Part shown: in pieces, positions 16,891-17,944 of the stretch
Layout of the letters: every line of letters starts with the position of its first letter
Numbering within the stretch: position 1 is the stretch's first letter
Notes under the pieces: generated by a model
What the model was told of the DNA's origin: nothing
Database searches by the model: none
Seen by the model: only the letters and a program-made list of their open reading frames with translations
Position numbers and translations under genes: made by a program
NCBI GenBank assembly: GCA_027310735.1
Contig: DAIDAH010000024.1
Coordinates: 1-17,944, forward strand
Reading direction: 5' to 3'
DNA from: Methylotenera sp.
GTDB taxonomy: Bacteria > Pseudomonadota > Gammaproteobacteria > Burkholderiales > Methylophilaceae
Length of the DNA stretch: 17,944 nucleotides

Positions 16891-17457
16891 ATGGAAACTC
16901 AATATTCAAAACGTATTAAATTAATGCATGCCTTATGCTTGGCAGATGCGTTGCGTGGCGGTGAAGAAAAGCCAAGTGCCGATCTTGATGAATATGATGC
17001 GCTGGCTGCAGCCGATTTCTTGAGTTGTTATGTTACGTTCAAGGCAATTCAAGCCGCGGAGCGTTCGCCACAGCTTGAGCGCAGTGAAAATTTTGACATG
17101 TTGAGTGTTTATCAAGCGTATGCACTGTTGGTGTATGCTTTTCTAAGTATGCCCTTGTCACGTGAAGATATAACGCCAAATATGCAGGCGGCTCAAGTCA
17201 CGATCGCCAAGACATTGTTTGCAGGCTTGCCTGATGAAGAGTTGGTCGAGATTATTGAAGCGGGCTTACATAAGTTTCAATTGATTGCTGATGCAGAGGT
17301 GTCGCATTGGGCTGAGTTTAGAGAGAATTTGGATAAGCTTACTGTGGCTTTTGTAATTGCGGGTACAGATGAAGATAGTCCACATGATGCTGAGGAAGTA
17401 TTGCCTTTGTTCGCGCAATTGTTAAGTCAGTTATGTGAGGCGTTTGAAAATATCTAA
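16891..17457 (+). CDS. Uncharacterised acidic helical protein of 188 residues
   Basis: I do not recognise this protein. It appears cytoplasmic: no signal peptide, and the only hydrophobic stretch (YQAYALLVYAFLSMPL, 74-89) is short and interrupted. It is rich in Ala, Leu, Glu and Asp, acidic overall, and likely all-helical. Features to search with include LCLADALRGGEE (15-26), LPDEELVEIIEAG (113-125) and the acidic GTDEDSPHDAEEV (158-170). It has three scattered cysteines (16, 46, 182) and no CxxC or other metal motif. Translation is well supported: an AGGA Shine-Dalgarno at 16880-16883 lies seven bases before the ATG, and codon use looks like that of its neighbours. It starts 38 bp after yheS, so the two are probably co-transcribed, and it ends 210 bp before rpsB. 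No function is assigned. Confidence 0.85.
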   Translation: METQYSKRIKLMHALCLADALRGGEEKPSADLDEYDALAAADFLSCYVTFKAIQAAERSPQLERSENFDMLSVYQAYALLVYAFLSMPLSREDITPNMQAAQVTIAKTLFAGLPDEELVEIIEAGLHKFQLIADAEVSHWAEFRENLDKLTVAFVIAGTDEDSPHDAEEVLPLFAQLLSQLCEAFENI

Positions 17458-17466
17458 CTTAAGGTC

Positions 17467-17492
17467 GCCAAGCCTGCTTTTAACGGGCTGGC
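17467..17492 (+). terminator. Stem-loop after the 188-residue gene, possible weak terminator
   Basis: GCCA (17467-17470) plus GCCTG (17472-17476) pair with CGGGC (17484-17488) plus TGGC (17489-17492). This gives nine pairs (one T-G) with a single bulged A at 17471 and loop CTTTTAA. It begins ten bases after the stop codon, where a terminator would be expected. The following bases TAAATTAG contain no real T-tract, so termination would be inefficient or Rho-assisted. It may instead be a 3' end stabiliser. Confidence 0.4.
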
Positions 17493-17518
17493 TAAATTAG
17501 TCGGTTAATGTTATTATC

Positions 17519-17547
17519 TTGCCTCTGCAATTTAGCAGAGATATATT
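17519..17547 (+). promoter_or_regulatory. Probable rpsB promoter with a palindromic spacer
   Basis: TTGCCT (17519-17524) and TATATT (17542-17547) are separated by an optimal 17 bp, and both are fair sigma-70 matches. Transcription would begin near 17554. A perfect inverted repeat, CTCTGC (17523-17528) / GCAGAG (17535-17540) with six-base loop AATTTA, fills most of the spacer. It could be an operator, or the hairpin of a read-through transcript from yheS. rpsB-tsf genes normally have their own strong promoter, which fits this position. Confidence 0.55.
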
Positions 17548-17551
17548 AAAA

Positions 17552-17667
17552 AATTTACACACAGCCCAGTTAGGGGTGCTTTTAGTTTGAGTGTTGGTGT
17601 AGTTGCTTGAATATTAAAGTGTTTTTGGTGTTGTGTGAATTCATAACCCTTTTGAAAAGAGAATATT
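17552..17667 (+). promoter_or_regulatory. Structured rpsB 5' leader, candidate S2 autoregulatory RNA
   Basis: AATTTACACA (17552-17561) can pair with TGTGTGAATT (17632-17641) over ten bases with one G-U, closing a domain of about 90 bases. The domain starts almost exactly at the predicted transcription start. Inside it, AGCCC (17563-17567) pairs with GGTGCT (17575-17580) with one bulged T. The Shine-Dalgarno AGAGA (17658-17662) lies just beyond the closed domain. In E. coli, S2 represses its own rpsB-tsf message through the leader. That this leader works the same way is inference. Confidence 0.45.
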
Positions 17668-17944
17668 ATGTCAGTCACTATGCGTGATATGTTGGAAGCT
17701 GGAGTTCACTTCGGCCATCAAACCCGTTACTGGAACCCAAAAATGGCACCGTTCATTTTTGGTGATCGCAACAAGATTCATATTGTTAACCTTGAAAAAA
17801 CATTGCCAATGTTTGAAGATGCACTTAAACATGTGCGTACATTGGCTGCAAACAAGGGTCGTATCTTATTCGTTGGTACTAAACGTCAAGCACGCGACAT
17901 CGTTAAAGAAGAAGCGAGCCGCGCAGGTTGTGCTTATGTTAATC
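17668..17944 (+). CDS. rpsB: 30S ribosomal protein S2, 5' part only
   Basis: The first 92 codons are present and run off the right edge. The product begins MSVTMRDMLEAGVHFGHQTR and continues with the S2 hallmarks YWNPKMAPFIFG (about 21-32), IHIVNLEKT (38-46) and ILFVGTKRQA (66-75). S2 binds late to the platform side of the 30S subunit and is needed, with S1, for initiation on most messages. The ATG at 17668 has AGAGA five bases upstream. In most bacteria tsf follows, but that lies outside this window. The gene has its own promoter candidate and leader, separate from the yheS pair upstream. Confidence 0.98.
   Translation, partial: MSVTMRDMLEAGVHFGHQTRYWNPKMAPFIFGDRNKIHIVNLEKTLPMFEDALKHVRTLAANKGRILFVGTKRQARDIVKEEASRAGCAYVN

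Noticed and set aside
1..17944. Mobile elements, CRISPR arrays, toxin-antitoxin or phage-defence genes
   Set aside because: No transposase, integrase, regularly spaced repeats, att-like repeats or defence-type domains were seen; every gene but one belongs to a recognisable, mostly housekeeping, family.

Overview
The window looks like an ordinary chromosomal segment of a betaproteobacterium. The proteins resemble those of Methylophilaceae (Methylotenera/Methylophilus type); this placement rests on gene order (yhdP-nitrilase-tldD), a moderately AT-rich composition judged by eye, and overall protein character, so it is an inference. All complete genes read through without frameshifts. I see no insertion sequence, prophage, CRISPR array, tRNA or rRNA.

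Layout: positions 1-14648 are one long minus-strand block and 14948-17944 is a plus-strand block; the two diverge from a 299-bp spacer. In transcription order the minus block runs yhdP (AsmA-like envelope protein), a nitrilase-superfamily amidohydrolase, tldD (metalloprotease), a PDZ-M48 lipoprotein metalloprotease, mfd (transcription-repair coupling factor), a membrane PAS-PAS-GGDEF-EAL protein, and the start of a DedA-family membrane protein cut by the window edge. The plus block is yheS (ABC-F ATPase), an unrecognised 188-residue acidic protein, and the first 92 codons of rpsB (ribosomal protein S2).

Functional themes: yhdP, nitrilase, tldD and the M48 lipoprotein are closely spaced (gaps 171, 71 and 37 bp) and probably form an envelope and protein quality-control operon. 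mfd, the c-di-GMP gene and dedA follow on the same strand with larger gaps (189, 114 and 42 bp) and may have their own promoters. yheS and rpsB both belong to translation.

I found no clearly new biological system. The most interesting signals are: a 10-bp long-range helix in the rpsB leader, immediately downstream of a good promoter whose spacer carries a perfect palindrome; the unrecognised gene between yheS and rpsB; the tldD/M48 protease pair; the undefined periplasmic sensor of the c-di-GMP protein; and several starts that lack a Shine-Dalgarno sequence (yhdP has CCCCTCC directly against its ATG) or probably use TTG (yheS).
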